Shown: positions 16,698 to 29,208 of the stretch, in pieces | How positions within the stretch are numbered: position 1 is the stretch's first letter | How the letters are laid out: every line of letters starts with the position of its first letter | From: JADJOM01 sp046327715 | GTDB lineage: Bacteria > Gemmatimonadota > Gemmatimonadetes > Gemmatimonadales > GWC2-71-9 | Assembly (NCBI GenBank): GCA_046327715.1 | Contig: JAXLXY010000003.1 | Location: 1 to 64,000, forward strand | Direction: 5' to 3' | Length of the DNA: 64,000 nucleotides | Program-made: the position numbers and the translations under genes | Notes under the pieces: model-generated | The model's input: only the letters and a program-made list of their open reading frames with translations | Told to the model about the DNA's origin: nothing | Databases searched by the model: none

Positions 16698-17063
16698 ATG
16701 CTGCAGGCCTACATCCCGGTGTTGCTGGTCTTGGCGTTCGTGGTCGCCAATGCCATCCTCATCCTCGGGTTGTCCCACGTCCTCTCTTCCTATCGCCTCA
16801 CCCCGGTCAAGCTCTCCCCGTATGAGTCCGGCATGCCGGTCCTGGGGGACGCCCGCGAACGGTTCAGCGTCAAGTTCTACCTGGTCGCGATGCTCTTCAT
16901 CATCTTCGACATCGAGACCGTCTTCATGCTCCCCTGGGCCGCCGCGTTCCACCAGTTCCTGGATCTGCGGGGCCTGCTGCTGGCCGAGATGTTCGTCTTC
17001 GTGGCGATCCTCGCGGTCGGCTACCTCTACATCTGGAAGCGCGGGGCCCTCCAATGGGATTGA
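16698..17063 (+). CDS. nuoA: NADH-quinone oxidoreductase subunit A
   Basis: NuoA is a small membrane subunit of complex I near the quinone channel. The 121-residue protein has three membrane segments and the conserved loop KLSPYESGMPVLGDARERFSV, which ends in the KFYLVAMLFIIFDIETVF helix. ATG 16698 is the family start. It overlaps nuoB by 10 nt and heads a run of 14 nuo genes in the standard order A to N. Confidence 0.96.
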   Translation: MLQAYIPVLLVLAFVVANAILILGLSHVLSSYRLTPVKLSPYESGMPVLGDARERFSVKFYLVAMLFIIFDIETVFMLPWAAAFHQFLDLRGLLLAEMFVFVAILAVGYLYIWKRGALQWD

Positions 17064-17671
17064 CGCTGCCCGAGGGCGGGGCGGGGACGGAGGTCTCCAC
17101 CCTCTCGCCCAACTGGGTGACCACCCGGCTGGACGTCATCAGCAACTGGGGCCGGGCCAACAGCCTGTGGCCGATGCCCTTCGGGACCGCCTGCTGCGCC
17201 ATCGAGTTCATGGCCAGCGCCGCCAGCCGCTTCGACCTGGCCCGGTTCGGCATGGAGCGGATGAGCTTCTCCCCGCGCCAGGCCGACGTGCTGATCTGTG
17301 CCGGCCGGCTGCCGTTCAAGCTGGCGCCGGTCATCCGCAAGATCTGGGACCAGATGCCCCAGCCCAAGTGGGCCATTTCCATGGGGGCCTGCGCCTCCTC
17401 GGGCGGCATCTTCGACACCTACACGATGGTGCAGGGCATCGACACGATCATCCCGGTGGACGTCTACGTGCCCGGCTGCCCGCCGCGCCCGGAGGGGCTG
17501 ATCTACGGGATCCAGCTGCTCCAGAAGAAGATCAAGGGCGAGAGCTTCCTTGACGCGGACCTGCGGACCGAACAGCTGGTGCGGCCCGACGGCCTGTTCC
17601 TGCCGGCCGACCGGATCGACGAGGTGAGCGAGCCCTTCGGCAACAGCGTGCACCAGACGAGGTCCGCGTGA
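17054..17671 (+). CDS. nuoB: NADH-quinone oxidoreductase subunit B
   Basis: NuoB holds the terminal [4Fe-4S] cluster N2 that reduces quinone. In the 205-residue protein the four ligands are Cys47-Cys48 (TACCAIEF), Cys113 (MGACASSGG) and Cys142 (VPGCPPRPEG). The C-terminal part after about residue 165 is longer than the minimal family core and hydrophilic. The stop overlaps the nuoC GTG in GTGA. Confidence 0.97.
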   Translation: MGLTLPEGGAGTEVSTLSPNWVTTRLDVISNWGRANSLWPMPFGTACCAIEFMASAASRFDLARFGMERMSFSPRQADVLICAGRLPFKLAPVIRKIWDQMPQPKWAISMGACASSGGIFDTYTMVQGIDTIIPVDVYVPGCPPRPEGLIYGIQLLQKKIKGESFLDADLRTEQLVRPDGLFLPADRIDEVSEPFGNSVHQTRSA

Positions 17672-18285
17672 GCGAGGTCTCCCCCTCCGTCGCCGCGCTG
17701 CGTGCCCGGTTTGGCGGCCGGGTGCTGCGGCACACCGTCTCCTGTGGCGACACGATCGTGTACCTCGCCCCCGGCGCGGTGCACGAGGTGCTGGCCTGGC
17801 TCAAGGACGATCCGGACCAGCGGTTCGACTACCTGACCGACATCACCGCGGTGGAATACCGCGACCAGGAGCGGCCCCTCGAGGTGGTCTGGCAGCTGCG
17901 CTCCCTGGCGCGGAAGGCCGACCTCCGGGTCAAGACCGAGCTCGACAAGACCGGGCCGCTGGCGGTGGCGTCCGTCCTCGACTTGTGGAAGGGCGCGGAC
18001 TGGCTGGAGCGCGAGGTGTTCGACATGTTCGGCGTCACCTTCGAGGGCCACCCCGACCTGCGGCGCATCCTCATGTGGGAGACCTACGCGGAGGGGTATC
18101 CCCTGCGGAAGGACTTCCCGCTCCGCGGGCACTTCAGCCGGGCCGAGCAGACCCGGCAGGCGCTCACGGCCAACCCCGAGGCCCACTACTCGCTCGAGGA
18201 GCTGTCGATCGCGGCGGCCTACGGCGACCTGCCGGTGGACATGCAGGAGCGGCTGGCCCGCGGCGATCGGGGGTCGGTCAAGTGA
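17668..18285 (+). CDS. nuoC: NADH-quinone oxidoreductase subunit C
   Basis: NuoC is a 30-kDa-type subunit of the peripheral arm. The 205-residue protein has FDYLTDITAVEY and the signature WLEREVFDMFGVTFEGHPDLRRIL followed by YPLRKDFPL. It is a separate gene, not fused to nuoD as in E. coli. It starts with GTG overlapping the nuoB stop and ends in a GTGA overlap with nuoD. Confidence 0.96.
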   Translation: MSEVSPSVAALRARFGGRVLRHTVSCGDTIVYLAPGAVHEVLAWLKDDPDQRFDYLTDITAVEYRDQERPLEVVWQLRSLARKADLRVKTELDKTGPLAVASVLDLWKGADWLEREVFDMFGVTFEGHPDLRRILMWETYAEGYPLRKDFPLRGHFSRAEQTRQALTANPEAHYSLEELSIAAAYGDLPVDMQERLARGDRGSVK

Positions 18286-19577
18286 GCACCCGCACCCTTG
18301 ACGTGGCGCTGGCCACCCCGTCCCTCGACCCCCAGGGCCGCCCCACGACCACGCCCCTCGGCGTGGCGCTCCCGGCCTACCAGGCCACCGCCGATGACCT
18401 CGGCGGCGAGCACATGCTGATCAACATCGGTCCCCAGCACCCGGCGACCCACGGGGTGCTCCGGCTGGTGATCGAGCTCGACGGCGAGACCGTGGTCCGG
18501 GTGGTGCCGCACATCGGCTACCTGCATTCGGGGTTCGAGAAGCTGGCCGAGTACCGGCACTACAACCAGATCATCCCGCTGACCGACCGCACCGACTACC
18601 TGAGCCCGATGGCGAACAACGTCTGCCTCGCGCTCGCGGCCGAGAAGCTCATGGGGATCACCATCACCGAGCGCTGCCAGGTGCTGCGGGTGGTGGCCTG
18701 CGAGATCAGCCGGATCATCTCCCACCTGGTGTGGCTCGGGACCACCGGCATCGACCTCGGGGCGTTCACCCCGTTCCTCTGGTGCTTCTACCAGCGCGAG
18801 CGGCTGTACAACCTGCAGGAGGCGTGGACCGGCGCGCGCCTGACGACCAGCATGACCCGGGTGGGCGGCCTCATGGCCGACATCCCGGACGGCTTCGAGG
18901 CGGGGTTGCGCGACTTCTGCCGGACCTTCCCGCGGACCCTGGCCGAGGTGGATGCCATGTTCACCCGCAACGCCATCTGGTGCGGGCGCACCCAGGGCGT
19001 CGGGGTGATCGACGGACCGGACGCGATCAACTACTCGCTCTCGGGCCCGATGCTCCGGGCCAGCGGGGTGGACTACGACGTCCGCAAGGACCGCCCCTAC
19101 CTGGGCTACGAGACCTACGACTTCGACGTCCCCATCGGCGAGCACGGCGACATCTACGACCGCTACCGGGTGCGGCTCGAGGAGATGCACCAATCGGTCC
19201 GGATCCTGACGCAGGCGCTCGACCGGCTGGAGCAGCTCCGCGGGGCGCCGATCAACGTCGATGACCCGCGCCTCATCCTCCCGCCCAAGCACCGGGCGAT
19301 GAGCGACATGGAGGCGATGATCTTCCACTTCAAGCAGGTGATGGAAGGCGTCAAGGCGCCGGTGGGGGAGGCCTACCTCGGCGTGGAGAACCCCAAGGGC
19401 GAGCTGGGCTACTACTTCGTCTCCGACGGCACCGCCAAGCCGGTGCGGTGGCGGGTGCGGCCGCCCAGCTTCATCAACCTGGCCTGCCTGCCCAGGCTGT
19501 GCGAGGGCGTCCTGCTGTCGGACGTCATCGCCATCAACGCCTCGATCGACATCGTGATGGGAGAGATTGACCGATGA
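18282..19577 (+). CDS. nuoD: NADH-quinone oxidoreductase subunit D
   Basis: NuoD, the 49-kDa subunit, forms the quinone-binding site with NuoB. The product is 431 residues. The conserved HPATHG (IGPQHPATHGVL) near residue 52 and the RVGGLMADIP region are present, as is the C-terminal end SFINLACLP...DVIAINASIDIVMGEIDR. About 40 residues precede the usual start of homology; GTG 18282 is chosen because it overlaps the nuoC stop (GTGA). It ends in an ATGA overlap with nuoE. Confidence 0.97.
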   Translation: MSTRTLDVALATPSLDPQGRPTTTPLGVALPAYQATADDLGGEHMLINIGPQHPATHGVLRLVIELDGETVVRVVPHIGYLHSGFEKLAEYRHYNQIIPLTDRTDYLSPMANNVCLALAAEKLMGITITERCQVLRVVACEISRIISHLVWLGTTGIDLGAFTPFLWCFYQRERLYNLQEAWTGARLTTSMTRVGGLMADIPDGFEAGLRDFCRTFPRTLAEVDAMFTRNAIWCGRTQGVGVIDGPDAINYSLSGPMLRASGVDYDVRKDRPYLGYETYDFDVPIGEHGDIYDRYRVRLEEMHQSVRILTQALDRLEQLRGAPINVDDPRLILPPKHRAMSDMEAMIFHFKQVMEGVKAPVGEAYLGVENPKGELGYYFVSDGTAKPVRWRVRPPSFINLACLPRLCEGVLLSDVIAINASIDIVMGEIDR

Positions 19578-20080
19578 GCACGGCGCACGCCGCCGGCGAG
19601 AGCCACGAGCCGGTGTTCGTCGGCCCCACCCGGGCGAAACTCGAGGCGCTGTTCCCGAAGTATCCCACCCGGCAGGCCTGCCTGCTGCCGGCGCTGTGGC
19701 TGGTGCAGGAGGCCCGCGGCTGGATCTCCGACGGCGCCATCCACGAGGTCGCGGCCGAGCTCGGGGTGACGCCGGCGTACGTGCGGGGCGTGGTGACCTT
19801 CTACACCATGTACCATACCCACCCGGTGGGGCGCCACTTCATCCAGGTCTGCACCACCTCGCCCTGCAACATCTGCGGGGCGGAGGACGTGACCCGGGCG
19901 TTCCTCAAGCACACCGGTTGTCACGAACTGGGCGCCACCAGCGCCGACGGCCGCTTCACGGTGATCGAGGTGGAATGCCTCGGCGCGTGCGGCTTCGCCA
20001 CGCCGGTCCTGATCGACGACGACTTCATCGAGTCCGTCACCCCGGAGCGCGTGCCGGGCATCCTGCAGGGGTACAAGTAA
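19574..20080 (+). CDS. nuoE: NADH-quinone oxidoreductase subunit E
   Basis: NuoE carries the [2Fe-2S] cluster N1a in the NADH module. In the 168-residue protein the four cysteine ligands are in VCTTSPCNICG (Cys-x4-Cys) and VECLGACGFA (Cys-x3-Cys). The thioredoxin-like fold begins after an all-helical N-terminal part (PTRQACLLPALWLVQEARGW). Its stop shares one base with the nuoF ATG. Confidence 0.96.
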   Translation: MSTAHAAGESHEPVFVGPTRAKLEALFPKYPTRQACLLPALWLVQEARGWISDGAIHEVAAELGVTPAYVRGVVTFYTMYHTHPVGRHFIQVCTTSPCNICGAEDVTRAFLKHTGCHELGATSADGRFTVIEVECLGACGFATPVLIDDDFIESVTPERVPGILQGYK

Positions 20081-21387
20081 TGGGCTATCCCCATCCGAGC
20101 CACCCGAAGGAGCAGCCGGTCCTCAGCAAGCACTTCGGGGATGCCGGCGCGCGGACCTTCGACGGCTGGGTGAAGCGCGGCGGCTACGCGGGCCTCAAGA
20201 AGGCCCTCGGCATGACGCGCGACCAGGTGATCGACGAGGTCAAGGCGTCCGGCCTCCGCGGCCGGGGCGGCGCGGGCTTCCCCACCGGCATGAAGTGGTC
20301 GTTCATGCCCAAGGAGGTCACCAAGCCGCACTACCTGGTCTGCAACGCCGACGAGTCGGAGCCGGGCACCTTCAAGGACCGCGAGATCCTCCGCTGGACG
20401 CCGCACCAGCTGATCGAGGGGTGCGCCATCGGCGCCCACGCGATCGGCGCGGAGCGGATCTACGTCTACGTCCGCGGGGAGTTCACCCAGGAGCACAGGA
20501 TCCTGGTGGCGGCGGTGGAGGAGGCGTACCAGGGCGGGGCGCTTGGCGCCAACGTCTTCGGCAGCGGGCGGCGGATCGATCTCGTGGTGCACCGCGGGGC
20601 GGGGGCGTACATCTGCGGCGAAGAGACCGCGATGATGAACTCCATCGAGGGGCGCCGCGGCAACCCGCGGATCAAGCCGCCGTTCCCGGCGGTGGCGGGC
20701 CTGTGGGCCTCGCCCACGACCATCAACAACGTCGAGACCCTGAGTGCCGCCGGCCACATCCTCACGCACGGGGCCGACTGGTACAAGGCGTTCTGCCGGG
20801 GCAACCCGAAGAGCACCGGCACCAAGCTGTTCTCGGTGTGCGGTCACGTGCAGAAGCCGGGGAACTACGAGGTGGTCATGGGGACCCCCATGCGCGACCT
20901 CATCTTCGACATGTGCGGCGGGATGCGGCCGGGCCGCACCCTCAAGGCGGTCATTCCCGGCGGGTCCTCGGTGCCGATCATGACGGCCGCGGAGATCGAG
21001 GGCTGCGCGATGGACTACGAGGGCATCGTGGCCAAGGGCTCGATGCTCGGCTCGGGCGGGATGATCGTCATGGACGACTCCACCGACATCGTCTACCAGG
21101 TGATGCGCCTGGCGCGGTTCTATGCCCACGAGTCGTGCGCCCAGTGCACCCAGTGCCGCGAGGGCACCGCCTGGACCACCAAGATCCTGGAGCGGATCCT
21201 GGCGGGGCAGGGCCGGCGCGAGGACCTCGACCTCCTGCTCGACCTGGCCGACAACATGACGGGCAAGACCATCTGCGTGCTGAGCGATTCCTGCGCCGCC
21301 CCGGTGGTCAGCGCCATCCGGAAGTTCCCCGCCGAGTTCGACGCCTATATCAGCCGGCAGAAGCCGCCGGTCATGGTGACGGTCTGA
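20080..21387 (+). CDS. nuoF: NADH-quinone oxidoreductase subunit F
   Basis: NuoF binds NADH and FMN and is where electrons enter complex I. The 435-residue protein has the NADH/FMN loop LRGRGGAGFPTG, the FMN part CNADESEPGTF, GAGAYICGEETA, and the N3 cluster ligands SCAQCTQCREGT with a fourth Cys in SDSCAAP. ATG 20080 overlaps the nuoE TAA by one base. nuoG starts 1 nt after its stop. Confidence 0.97.
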   Translation: MGYPHPSHPKEQPVLSKHFGDAGARTFDGWVKRGGYAGLKKALGMTRDQVIDEVKASGLRGRGGAGFPTGMKWSFMPKEVTKPHYLVCNADESEPGTFKDREILRWTPHQLIEGCAIGAHAIGAERIYVYVRGEFTQEHRILVAAVEEAYQGGALGANVFGSGRRIDLVVHRGAGAYICGEETAMMNSIEGRRGNPRIKPPFPAVAGLWASPTTINNVETLSAAGHILTHGADWYKAFCRGNPKSTGTKLFSVCGHVQKPGNYEVVMGTPMRDLIFDMCGGMRPGRTLKAVIPGGSSVPIMTAAEIEGCAMDYEGIVAKGSMLGSGGMIVMDDSTDIVYQVMRLARFYAHESCAQCTQCREGTAWTTKILERILAGQGRREDLDLLLDLADNMTGKTICVLSDSCAAPVVSAIRKFPAEFDAYISRQKPPVMVTV

Positions 21388-21388
21388 T

Positions 21389-22957
21389 ATGACCCAAGAT
21401 CTGGTGACGGTCACGATCGACGGCCTGCAGGTGCAGGTGCCGAAGGGCACGAGCATCATCGAGGCCGCCAAGCAGGCCGGGGTGCTGGTGCCCCACTACT
21501 GCTACCACCCCTCGCTGCCGTCGCCGGCGGTGTGCCGCATGTGCCTGGTGGAGGTCGAGAAGGCGCCCAAGCTCATGCCCGCCTGCGTCACCACCGTGGC
21601 CGAGGGCCAGGTGGTGCACACCGACAGCCCGCAGGCGCGGAAGGCGCGCACCGGGGTGCTCGAGTTCCTGCTCATCAACCACCCGCTCGACTGTCCCATC
21701 TGCGACCAGGCCGGCGAGTGCGAGCTGCAGGACTACGTGTTCCAGGAGGGGCAGGCCGGCACCCGCTACGGCGACTACGCCAAGCGCTACAACCCGGTCG
21801 AGGAATTCGGCCCCGACGTGCTGTACGTGGCCAACCGCTGCATCCTGTGCACCCGCTGCGTCCGCTTCATGGATGACGTGGCCGGCGCACCGGTCCTCAA
21901 CGTCTCCGAGCGCGGCGACCGGGCGCACATCGGCATCGACGAGGGCCAGCTGCTCGATCACCCCTGGGCCGGCAACGTCGTGGACCTCTGCCCCGTCGGG
22001 TCGCTCATCTCCAGGGACTTCCTGCACAAGGCGCGGGCCTGGGACCTCGACAAGACCGCCAGCATCTGCACCGGCTGCTCGCAGGGCTGCAACGTGATGC
22101 TCGATACCCGCGACAACGTGGTGGTCCGCATCCGGCCCCGGGCCAACCTCGAGGTCAACCGGCACTTCATCTGCGACACCGGCCGGATGAACTACCGCTG
22201 GATGAACCGCGGCGACCGCATCGAGGCGCCGCTGGCCCGTGAGGGCGGCCGCCACGTGGCCACCGACTGGGAACCGGCGCTGGCGCGCCTCGGCGGCCTC
22301 GCGCGGAAGGGTGGCTCGGTGGTGCTCCTTGCCTCGGCGGGCGCCTCCCTCGAGGCCCTGGCGCAGCTGCGGGCGCTCGCCGGCCAGGCGCGGGTCACGG
22401 CGGCGGTCCAGGTGCCCATGGCGGAGCAGGAAGAGCCGCTGCGGGGCGTCGCGGGGCTCGCGCTCCGGCAGGAGCGGGCGCCCAACGCGGAGGGCGCGCG
22501 GCTGCTGGGCTACGGCACGGACTGGGGCGCCGCCGTCCAGGCCGCCGCCCGCGCCGACCTCGTGCTGGTGCTCGACGCCACGCTCACCGACGCGGAGGCG
22601 GCGCTCGTGACCGGGGCGGCGGCCGTGGTGGTGTTCGGCACCACGCTGGCGCAGGCGCTCCCGGCGGCCGAACTGGTGCTGCCGGTGACCACCGTGGCCG
22701 AGGAGAGCGGGACCTTCGTCAACCGCGACCAGCGGGTGCAGCGCTACCAGCAGGCGCGCACCGCGCCGGGCATGGCGCGCCCGGCCTGGTGGGTGGCCGC
22801 GGGCGCCGCGGGGACCGACATCGGGTCGGCGGCGGAGGCCTTTGCGGCGGCGGCCGCGATGGTGCCGGTCCTGGCCGGCATCACCTACGCGGACCTGGGA
22901 CTGAACGGCCGCGCCGTCCAGTCCCCGAGCCGCCGAGCCGACGGGGTGCCCGCATGA
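21389..22957 (+). CDS. nuoG: NADH-quinone oxidoreductase subunit G, short form
   Basis: NuoG carries Fe-S clusters N1b, N4, N5 and, in some species, N7. The N-terminal part has the [2Fe-2S] ligands (YCYHPSLPSPAVCRMC ... PACVTT), the His-coordinated cluster motif HPLDCPICDQAGECELQD, and RCILCTRCVRF with LCPVG. The N7 motif is complete as Cys-x2-Cys-x3-Cys-x27-Cys (ICTGCSQGC ... FICDTGR). The molybdopterin-oxidoreductase-like part is only about 270 residues and Ala-rich, so the total is 522, against roughly 680-900 usually. The stop overlaps the nuoH start (ATGA). The shortening looks native because the reading frame and coupling are intact. Confidence 0.95.
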   Translation: MTQDLVTVTIDGLQVQVPKGTSIIEAAKQAGVLVPHYCYHPSLPSPAVCRMCLVEVEKAPKLMPACVTTVAEGQVVHTDSPQARKARTGVLEFLLINHPLDCPICDQAGECELQDYVFQEGQAGTRYGDYAKRYNPVEEFGPDVLYVANRCILCTRCVRFMDDVAGAPVLNVSERGDRAHIGIDEGQLLDHPWAGNVVDLCPVGSLISRDFLHKARAWDLDKTASICTGCSQGCNVMLDTRDNVVVRIRPRANLEVNRHFICDTGRMNYRWMNRGDRIEAPLAREGGRHVATDWEPALARLGGLARKGGSVVLLASAGASLEALAQLRALAGQARVTAAVQVPMAEQEEPLRGVAGLALRQERAPNAEGARLLGYGTDWGAAVQAAARADLVLVLDATLTDAEAALVTGAAAVVVFGTTLAQALPAAELVLPVTTVAEESGTFVNRDQRVQRYQQARTAPGMARPAWWVAAGAAGTDIGSAAEAFAAAAAMVPVLAGITYADLGLNGRAVQSPSRRADGVPA

Positions 22958-24195
22958 CGCCGGACATGAAGGGGTTCCTGCTGGTCACCGTCCTGAAGCT
23001 GCTGGTGGTCTTCACGGTGACCATGATCGGCGTGGCGCTGCTCACCCTGATGGAGCGGAAGGTCTCGGCCTGGATGCAGTACCGGCTGGGCCCCAACCGC
23101 GTGGGGATCTGGGGGCTGGCGCAGCCGGCGGCCGACGGCATCAAGAACATCATCAAGGAAGAGACCTTCCCGGGGATGGCCAACCGGGTGCTCTTCACCC
23201 TGGCCCCGACGCTGTCGTTCATCCCGGCCCTCACCCTGGCCTCGGTGATCCACTGGGCGGCGCCGCTGCCGGTGGCCTTCGACTTCACCCTCCCGGTGCT
23301 GGGCCGGTTCCACTACGACGCCCTGATGCCGATGGCGGTGGCCGACCTGCCGGTGGGCATCCTGTTCGTCTTTGCCGTGAGTTCCATGGGCGTCTACGGG
23401 ATCGCGCTCGCGGGCTGGTCGTCCAACAGCAAGTACGCCCTGCTCGGCGGCCTGCGGGCCAGCGCGCAGATGATCTCCTACGAAGTGGCCATGGGGCTGT
23501 CGGTGGTCCCGGTGCTGCTGCTCACCGGCAACGTGGCGTTCGGGGAGGTCATCCGGGCCCAGCAGGCGGGGCTGTTCGGGTGGTTCATCCTGCCCCTGTT
23601 CCTCGCCTTCCACAACTTCCTGGTGGCGGGCTTCGCCGAGACCAACCGGCTGCCCTTCGACATGCCCGAGGCGGAATCGGAGCTGATCGCCGGGTACCAC
23701 ACCGAGTATTCGTCGATGAAGTTCTCGATGTTCTTCATCGCCGAGTACGCCAACATGGTGACGGTCTCGGCGATGGTCACCACCCTCTTCCTGGGCGGCT
23801 GGGACATCCCCTTCACGCACTGGGACGAGACGCCCGGGGTGCTGCAGACCATCGCCACCGGCGGGATGATGTTCCTCAAGGTGTTCTTCTGGCTGTTCTT
23901 CTTCATGTGGATCCGGTGGACGCTGCCGCGGTTCCGCTACGACCAGCTGATGGCGCTCGGGTGGAAGGTGCTGATGCCGATCGCGCTCGCCTACGTGATG
24001 CTCATCGCCACCGCGATCTACCTGATCGAGACCGTGGCGGGGGTGACCAGCCCGGGCGTCCGGCTCCTGGTGCTGACGGCGATCAACGTGGGGCTCGGCT
24101 ACATCGTGTTCATCGTGCTCGACCGGGGCCTGCTGATCAGCGGCTCCCGCAAGCGCGGCGCGGCCTCGGGCGGCCTCGACCGCCGGGCGGCCTGA
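22954..24195 (+). CDS. nuoH: NADH-quinone oxidoreductase subunit H
   Basis: NuoH is the membrane subunit that joins the two arms and lines the quinone tunnel. The 413-residue protein has eight or more membrane segments and the conserved loops ERKVSAWMQYRLGPNRVG, LIAGYHTEYSSMKF (preceded by RLPFDMPEAESE) and WIRWTLPRFRYDQLM. The ATG overlaps the nuoG stop. It is followed 7 nt later by nuoI. Confidence 0.97.
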   Translation: MTPDMKGFLLVTVLKLLVVFTVTMIGVALLTLMERKVSAWMQYRLGPNRVGIWGLAQPAADGIKNIIKEETFPGMANRVLFTLAPTLSFIPALTLASVIHWAAPLPVAFDFTLPVLGRFHYDALMPMAVADLPVGILFVFAVSSMGVYGIALAGWSSNSKYALLGGLRASAQMISYEVAMGLSVVPVLLLTGNVAFGEVIRAQQAGLFGWFILPLFLAFHNFLVAGFAETNRLPFDMPEAESELIAGYHTEYSSMKFSMFFIAEYANMVTVSAMVTTLFLGGWDIPFTHWDETPGVLQTIATGGMMFLKVFFWLFFFMWIRWTLPRFRYDQLMALGWKVLMPIALAYVMLIATAIYLIETVAGVTSPGVRLLVLTAINVGLGYIVFIVLDRGLLISGSRKRGAASGGLDRRAA

Positions 24196-24202
24196 GGAGC
24201 CT

Positions 24203-24720
24203 ATGGCAATCGGCGTGAAGGTCATGAAGCGGCCCGAGAAGGACGTCTCCTACGTCCGGGCCACGCTCAAGGGCATGGCGATCACCTTCAAGAAGATGCT
24301 GGAGCCGAAGGTGACCATGCAGTACCCCGAGGAGAAGAGCGCCCCCGAGCCGGAGCGCGGCGCGTGGACCATCGCCCCGCGGTGGCGGGGCACCCACCGC
24401 ATGCTCACCGACGAGCAGGGCCGCTCCAAGTGCGTGGCCTGCGGCCTCTGCCCCCAGATCTGCCCGGCCAACTGCATCAAGCTGGTGCCCGGCGAGGACG
24501 AGCTCGGCCACCGGTACCCCCTGATCTACGAGATCGACGAGTTCCGCTGCGTGTTCTGCGGCTATTGCCAGGAAGTATGCCCCGAAGAGGCGATCCACGT
24601 CGGCGTGCACTACGAGAACGCCGAGTACAGCCGGGACCGGTTCGTCTACGACCTGGAGCGGCTGTCGTCGCAGACCCACCCGGTCTCGACGCTGTGGGAC
24701 CCCACTGACCCGAAAGGCGA

Positions 24721-24724
<4 letters not shown>
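24203..24724 (+). CDS. nuoI: NADH-quinone oxidoreductase subunit I
   Basis: NuoI is an 8Fe ferredoxin subunit with clusters N6a and N6b. The 173-residue protein has two CxxCxxCxxxC motifs, CVACGLCPQICPANC and CVFCGYCQEVCPEEA. It has an AGGAG Shine-Dalgarno directly after the nuoH stop. Its stop overlaps the nuoJ start region (ATGATGG). Confidence 0.97.
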
Positions 24725-25283
<559 letters not shown>

Positions 25284-25284
<1 letters not shown>

Positions 25285-25579
25285 TGCTGCTCGGGCCCTC
25301 GCTGGCCGTCTCGGCGCTGCTCTTCACCATCGGGGTCGCGGGCGTGCTGCTGCGGCGCAATGCCATCGTGATCTTCATGTGCGTCGAGCTGATGCTCAAC
25401 GCCGTGAACCTGACGTTCGTGGCGCTCTCGACCGCGCACGGGATGTCGGGGCAGGTGTTCGTCTTCTTCGTGATGACCGTGGCGGCGGCCGAGGCGGCCG
25501 TGGGCCTCGCCATCATCCTTGCGATCTACCGGCACCACAAGTCGGTGGATCTGCAGAACATCAACCTGCTCAGGGGCTG

Positions 25580-25580
<1 letters not shown>
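25284..25580 (+). CDS. nuoK: NADH-quinone oxidoreductase subunit K
   Basis: NuoK is the MrpC-like membrane subunit of complex I. The 98-residue protein has three membrane segments with the conserved glutamates in MCVELMLNAVNLTF and AAAEAAVGLAI, which belong to the proton path. It ends QNINLLRG, typical of the family. It overlaps both neighbours by one base. Confidence 0.97.
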
Positions 25581-27645
<2,065 letters not shown>

Positions 27646-27649
<4 letters not shown>

Positions 27650-29208
27650 CCGACTTCCTTGCCGTGCTCGGCTACGAGCGCTGGATCCTCGACGCGCTCC
27701 TCCTCCTGCCCCTGGTGGGGGTGCTGCCGATCGCCCTCGCGCCCGCGGCGCGGGCGCGCCACATCGCCCTGGCCGTCGTCCTGCTGGAGCTGGTGCTCTC
27801 CCTCGGGCTGTGGTGGGCCTTCGATCCCTCCACGCCGGTGATGCAGTTCGCCGTGGAAGGGGCGTGGCTGCCGCGCTGGGGCATCCGGTACGCCGTGGGC
27901 CTCGACGGGCTCTCCCTGTTCATGGTGCTCCTGACCACCGCCATCATGCCGCTCGCGGTGCTCGCGAGCTTCAGCTACATCCAGCGGCGCGAGCCGCTCT
28001 ACTACGGCCTCCTCCTCGTGCTGCTCACGGGCATGCTCGGGGTCTTCCTCGCCCTGGACATGTTCCTGTTCTACGTGTTCTGGGAAGTGATGCTCATCCC
28101 GATGTACTTCATCATCGGGATCTGGGGGGGCAAGAACCGGCTCTACGCCGCGATCAAGTTCTTCGTCTACACCATGGCCGGCTCGCTGCTCATGCTGGTG
28201 GCCATCATCGTCATGATGTTCCAGGTGTATGACCAGACCGGCGTGCCGAGCTTCGCCTACGACGCCTTCCTGCAGGCGGCGCCGGCGATGGGCAGCCTCG
28301 CGCCGTGGCTCTTCGCCGCGTTCGCGCTGGCCTTCGCCATCAAGGTGCCGATGTTCCCGTTCCATACCTGGTTGCCGGACGCGCACGTCGAGGCGCCCAC
28401 GGCCGGCTCGGTCATCCTGGCCAGCGTGCTGCTGAAGATGGGCACCTACGGTTTCCTGCGCTTCGCGGTGCCGTTCTTCCCGGACGTCGCCCTCTCGCCG
28501 CTGGTGACCTCGATCGTGGTCACCTGCGCCGTGGTCGGCATCGTCTACGGGGCGCTGGTGGCCATGGTACAGCCCGACGTCAAGAAGCTGGTGGCGTACT
28601 CGTCGGTGAGCCACCTCGGCTTCGTGATGCTCGGCATCTGGGCGGCCACCCTGCAGTCGGTGCAGGGCGCGCTCATGATCATGATCGGCCACGGCCTCTC
28701 GACCGGGGCCCTGTTCCTCCTGATCGGCATGCTCTACGAACGGCGCCACACCCGCGAGATCGCGGCCTTCGGCGGCCTGGCCCGGGTCATCCCGGTGTTC
28801 TCGCTGCTGCTCGTGGTCACCTCCCTGGCCTCGATCGGCCTGCCGGGGCTCAACGGCTTCGTGGGCGAGTTCCTGGTGCTCCTCGGCAGCTTCGGCCGCT
28901 TCCCGTGGGCCACCGGCATCGCCACCACCGGGGTGATCTTCGCCGCCGCCTACCTGCTCTGGGCGCTGCAGCGGATCATCTTCAACCGCCTCGACAAGCC
29001 GGAGAACGCCCACCTCGCCGACCTCAGCCTCCGCGAGCTGGTGGTCATCCTGCCGCTCATCATCGGCATGGTCTGGATGGGGCTCTACCCGCGGCCGGTG
29101 CTCGACCGGATGGACGCCGCGGCCCGCCGCTACGTGCAGCTGGTCCAGCCGGGCCTCGAACGCGGCCCCGCCACGGCCCTCAACCGCTCCGCCGGGGAGC
29201 GCCCGTGA
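27646..29208 (+). CDS. nuoM: NADH-quinone oxidoreductase subunit M
   Basis: NuoM is the second antiporter-like proton-pumping subunit. The 520-residue protein has FYVFWEVMLIPMYFIIG with the conserved glutamate, AIKVPMFPFHTWLPDAHVEAPTAGS and KKLVAYSSVSHLGFV. It ends in a Pro/Ala/Arg-rich tail past the last helix. The ATG overlaps the nuoL stop, and the stop overlaps a GTG start for nuoN. Confidence 0.97.
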
